In this document: positions 61,518 to 64,000 of the stretch, piece by piece
How the letters are laid out: each line of letters starts with the position of its first letter
Position numbering within the stretch: the stretch's first letter is position 1
Origin: Asparagopsis taxiformis
Taxonomy: Eukaryota; Rhodophyta; Florideophyceae; Bonnemaisoniales; Bonnemaisoniaceae
Direction: 5' to 3'
DNA length: 64,000 nucleotides
Assembly: GCA_030407315.1 (NCBI GenBank)
Contig: JALQPE010002448.1
Coordinates: 1-64,000 of the forward strand
Position numbers and translations under genes: made by a program
Notes under the pieces: model-generated
Databases searched by the model: none
The model's input: the letters and a program-made list of their open reading frames with translations, nothing else
Told to the model about the DNA's origin: nothing

Positions 61518-61743
61518 TTGTCATACTGGACTTGCTCGAGCAATACTCAATCCGGGGTACGAACTAGTTCGGATTGAGTATTGCTCGAGCAATTTCAGGC
61601 GCCCATGGCCGAAATTGAAAATATTTTCTGAAAAAATATTTCATTTTCGGCCGAACGGCCGCCAGAAATTGCTCGAGCAATACTCAATCCGAACTAGTTC
61701 GTACCCCGGATTGAGTATTGCTCGAGCAAGTCCAGTATGACAA
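61518..61743. repeat. Cluster-B foldback element B4 with terminal inverted repeats
   Basis: A 226-bp element begins TTGTCATACTGGACTTGC and ends with its exact complement (GCAAGTCCAGTATGACAA). Inside are two inverted B modules (CTCGAGCAATACTCAATCCG arms) and a GGCCGAAATT...AATATTT...GGCC core that is itself inverted. It is the cleanest full-length member of the family. A target duplication was not evident. Confidence 0.9.
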
Positions 61744-62249
61744 TTCGCTACCAGAGCCCTCAAAACCGCTCATGCGGCAGTTTGAACGGCTTTGCAGCTT
61801 GGAGTTACAAGGATGCATTGCGTGTCACATGTTACATACTCCACCACGATCCGAAACCGCTCATTTCATCCAACTGCCAATCCCGTTCACACCCACATTT
61901 GGTAACAAACTTTAGTTTGTATAATAGCTGTAATGGCCACCTTTCTGAACCCGTTCAAATCGCAGGCCACGAAATGGGTGCACTCACTCGTCCATTTCCC
62001 TCTATATTATTACCAATCTATGTGCTTCATCGGCAATCACCCTCCCTCATACGCTTGTACGAATGCAATAGAACCCCTGTTCCCCGTTCTTCAGGTATTG
62101 TTCGAATTAATCCCCCACGTCGCACGTCATTTCATCAATATTTTTTTAAATTTCAGCGTTTATTCACGCATATAAGGAACTGATTTGTACGGTTTGTCTA
62201 TTTCGACTCGGTACAAAACATCACGTCGTTCCCCTCCACAAGTCCTCTC
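61744..62249. other. Upstream region of gene V
   Basis: No convincing gene; short frames lack motifs. Likely promoter region of the plus-strand gene at 62.3 kb. Confidence 0.4.
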
Positions 62250-62306
62250 TATTCCATCCCTCTCTCTATCACTCCCATCTCTCTACTTTTCGTTCTCACC
62301 AACACT
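62250..62306 (+). promoter_or_regulatory. C/T-rich leader of gene V
   Basis: CTCTCTATCACTCCCATC and CTCTCTACTTTTCG runs lie immediately before ATG 62,307, like the leaders of paralogues 2 and 3. Confidence 0.45.
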
Positions 62307-64000
62307 ATGCCTCAAGACACGCACGGCTCCGTTGTTAGCACAGAGGGTGCCCTTCCCCCTCTCCCCAACCATGAACACGGTAACGGGACCATTCTATGGA
62401 TAGACCCAGCCAGGGTCATTTCCGTGCCCGCCATTCATGGCGTAGAAGGTGCTACCAATCGCACTTCCCGTTCTCGCAGCCCAGGTCTTCCTCTTCTCCT
62501 TCGCGCAGGGTCCAGCAGCCCCCTCCGGAGTGGGATGGACCCAATATCCATGGGTACCTCACAGCCGAACAGGATGTCGTTCTACTCGGCGGGGCCTTCG
62601 ACTGCGAGAGCTACTGGTCTTCAGAGCACTCCACAGACTCCATTTCGTATGTCAAGATGCGCTACGACGTGCATGCCAGCGACGTAACGACCTTACTAGC
62701 CATCCTTGCCAACATTTTCCGCGCTGGGCGTGGGCTAGAAATGGAGGAATGTGTCCTTATCATGCTCTACCTTCGCGACTGCTGGCACATGGCCGACTTT
62801 TCGGCCGACAATACGCCCTTGGGAGACCGCTCTTTCGCCAAGCTCTTGGATTGGGTCAAGATGCAGTGCCAGGTGCTTGAAGACAATGCAACCGCGTTTG
62901 TTCTGTACTTCTTCTCAATGACCTACCTGAGACACACTTACAACATCGCGCAGTCTCTCCGCCCGTACACCTCTGCGGATCTAACTGCCGCTGCTGCAGA
63001 CCAATCCGTCTCCCCCATAGACACCAGAGTCTGGGAAATGTTCCTTCGCGGAACTGGACGAGACTTGTTCGATCTATCCACATCTCTCCTCACCGAGGTG
63101 CATCAGAAAATGGACCTCACCTACAGCACTGTTCAGATGGAACGTACAAACTACCCTCGCTCCCCTTTCACTCGCCAGACCCTCGTTCCCACCTTCATGA
63201 TCAAACACCTCTACCGTCCAGCTGAGCGAAGATCCTCGAAGCCAAATCCCTGGGATACCTCTCGTCCTGCAACCACCTTCGAAAAGGTCCTCTTCCTCAC
63301 CGTCCTGGTTTCCATCGAGAAGACCAAAGTCAGGACGAAAAGATCAAGGAAATCGGCTTTCCGCTTCGAAAGGGCGAGTACAGCTGCTGCACAGCACGTC
63401 GGTTACGCTGTACTCACCATTGTGGACGCCTGGAATGATCTCGCCACCTGCCTCGGTGTACAAGACGCAGAGACCTTACTGCAGCCTTACATCCTGTTCG
63501 ACGAACACGTCAACATGTATACCGCTATAACAGATGCCCGCCCCAGTCACCACCGGAAATATGCACCGCTCCAGGAGCTCCTCACCATCCTCCACGGCAG
63601 AGGAGCCATTCGCGGTTCACAGTATCCTGCTGCGATCAGCACCTGGGCGCTCCAGCGCAGCGACCTACAAGACAAGCAAATGCGTATGGCGGCGCAAAAC
63701 TTCATTCAGCAAATTCTCATGATTGCTTCAGAACAAGACCTATTCAAGGAATCTCCAGAGGATGTCGCCTTCCTCAACTCCTATCGCAAACCTGAGTCCT
63801 CTCCGGCCTCCGACACAGAACGGTTCACACGAATCCCGGCTCTGGCCTCGGTGGAGAGATCTCTCACGGCTTTCCGTCCAGGTACTCAGCAGGACTTCAC
63901 TCCTACAAATATGGATGTTGTCACAGAAGATCTCGTTGAGCCCAGCAGCTCCGTCACCAGACGCACTGCTGATGCGATGCAGCAGGATGGTGATGACGTT
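62307..64000 (+). CDS. Cluster B gene V, unknown large protein, runs off the window
   Basis: From ATG 62,307 the product starts MPQDTHGSVVSTEGALPPLP and reads sensibly to RTSRSRSP near 62,480. From there the sense is in another frame, open from 62,375 to the window end at 64,000 (RSSSSPSRRVQQPPPEW, then DVVLLGGAFDCESYW, VTTLLAILANIFRAG and EECVLIMLYLRDCWHM). One missing base near AGCCCAGG joins the two. If there is no shift, the protein would begin at ATG 62,396. The body is helical with Trp and Leu, over 500 residues, and matches no family I know. It is divergent from paralogue 3; B3 and B4 lie between them. Confidence 0.6.

Overview
The window is nuclear DNA of a eukaryote. It holds long intron-poor reading frames with Kozak-like starts, two short GT-AG introns (63 and 74 nt), Ty1/Copia retroelements, PIF/Harbinger-type and Plavaka-like DNA transposons, and pieces of eukaryotic housekeeping genes (an RBM39/CC1-type splicing factor and arginyltransferase ATE1). 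Compact genes set in nested Copia debris would suit a red alga or another alga/protist, but the species cannot be fixed from the sequence. No tRNA, rRNA, CRISPR or bacterial operon was seen.

Layout. 1-5.9 kb: end of a dispersed repeat, then a decayed Copia (minus) split by a 1.27-kb solo LTR with a 5-bp target duplication. 6.2-9.9 kb: Harbinger-type pair (Myb-like protein plus DDE transposase, both damaged) with an RRM fragment between them. 10.4-13 kb: two head-to-head Copia fragments and a satellite-like array. 13.6-28.2 kb (cluster A): Plavaka-like transposase, a coiled-coil protein, a DNA amino-methyltransferase fused to a SET domain, and a ParB-like protein fused to a 2-oxoglutarate/Fe(II) dioxygenase-like domain. 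About 250-bp palindrome-rich repeats bracket the last two. 28.2-33 kb: repeat DNA and a 5'-truncated Copia (plus). 33.2-37.5 kb: ATE1 fragment, a spliced unknown gene and a DDE transposase. 37.6-42.4 kb: a Copia with complete ends (LTRs, TAAAG duplication, half-tRNA primer site). 42.6-48.3 kb: an unknown gene with an in-frame TGA and another Copia. 49.7-64 kb (cluster B): five large genes, two of them further ParB/dioxygenase paralogues, with a different foldback palindrome family in the spaces around the paralogues.

The most interesting content is clusters A and B. A ParB-like DNA-binding/CTPase-type fold joined to a possible nucleic-acid oxygenase occurs three times. One copy is divergent from a gene joining a bacterial-type beta-class DNA methyltransferase to a histone-methyltransferase-type SET domain. 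Each cluster has its own palindromic repeat family between the genes. I infer a mobile or selfish gene system that writes and possibly edits chromatin or DNA marks. The domains and repeats are visible in the sequence; the function is a hypothesis.

Many otherwise good frames are broken by a single missing base, often in a homopolymer. This may be decay, recoding or uncorrected assembly error. Five large genes (19.6-22.9, 49.7-51.5, 51.6-53.2, 53.8-57.0 and 57.8-60.9 kb) are intact.
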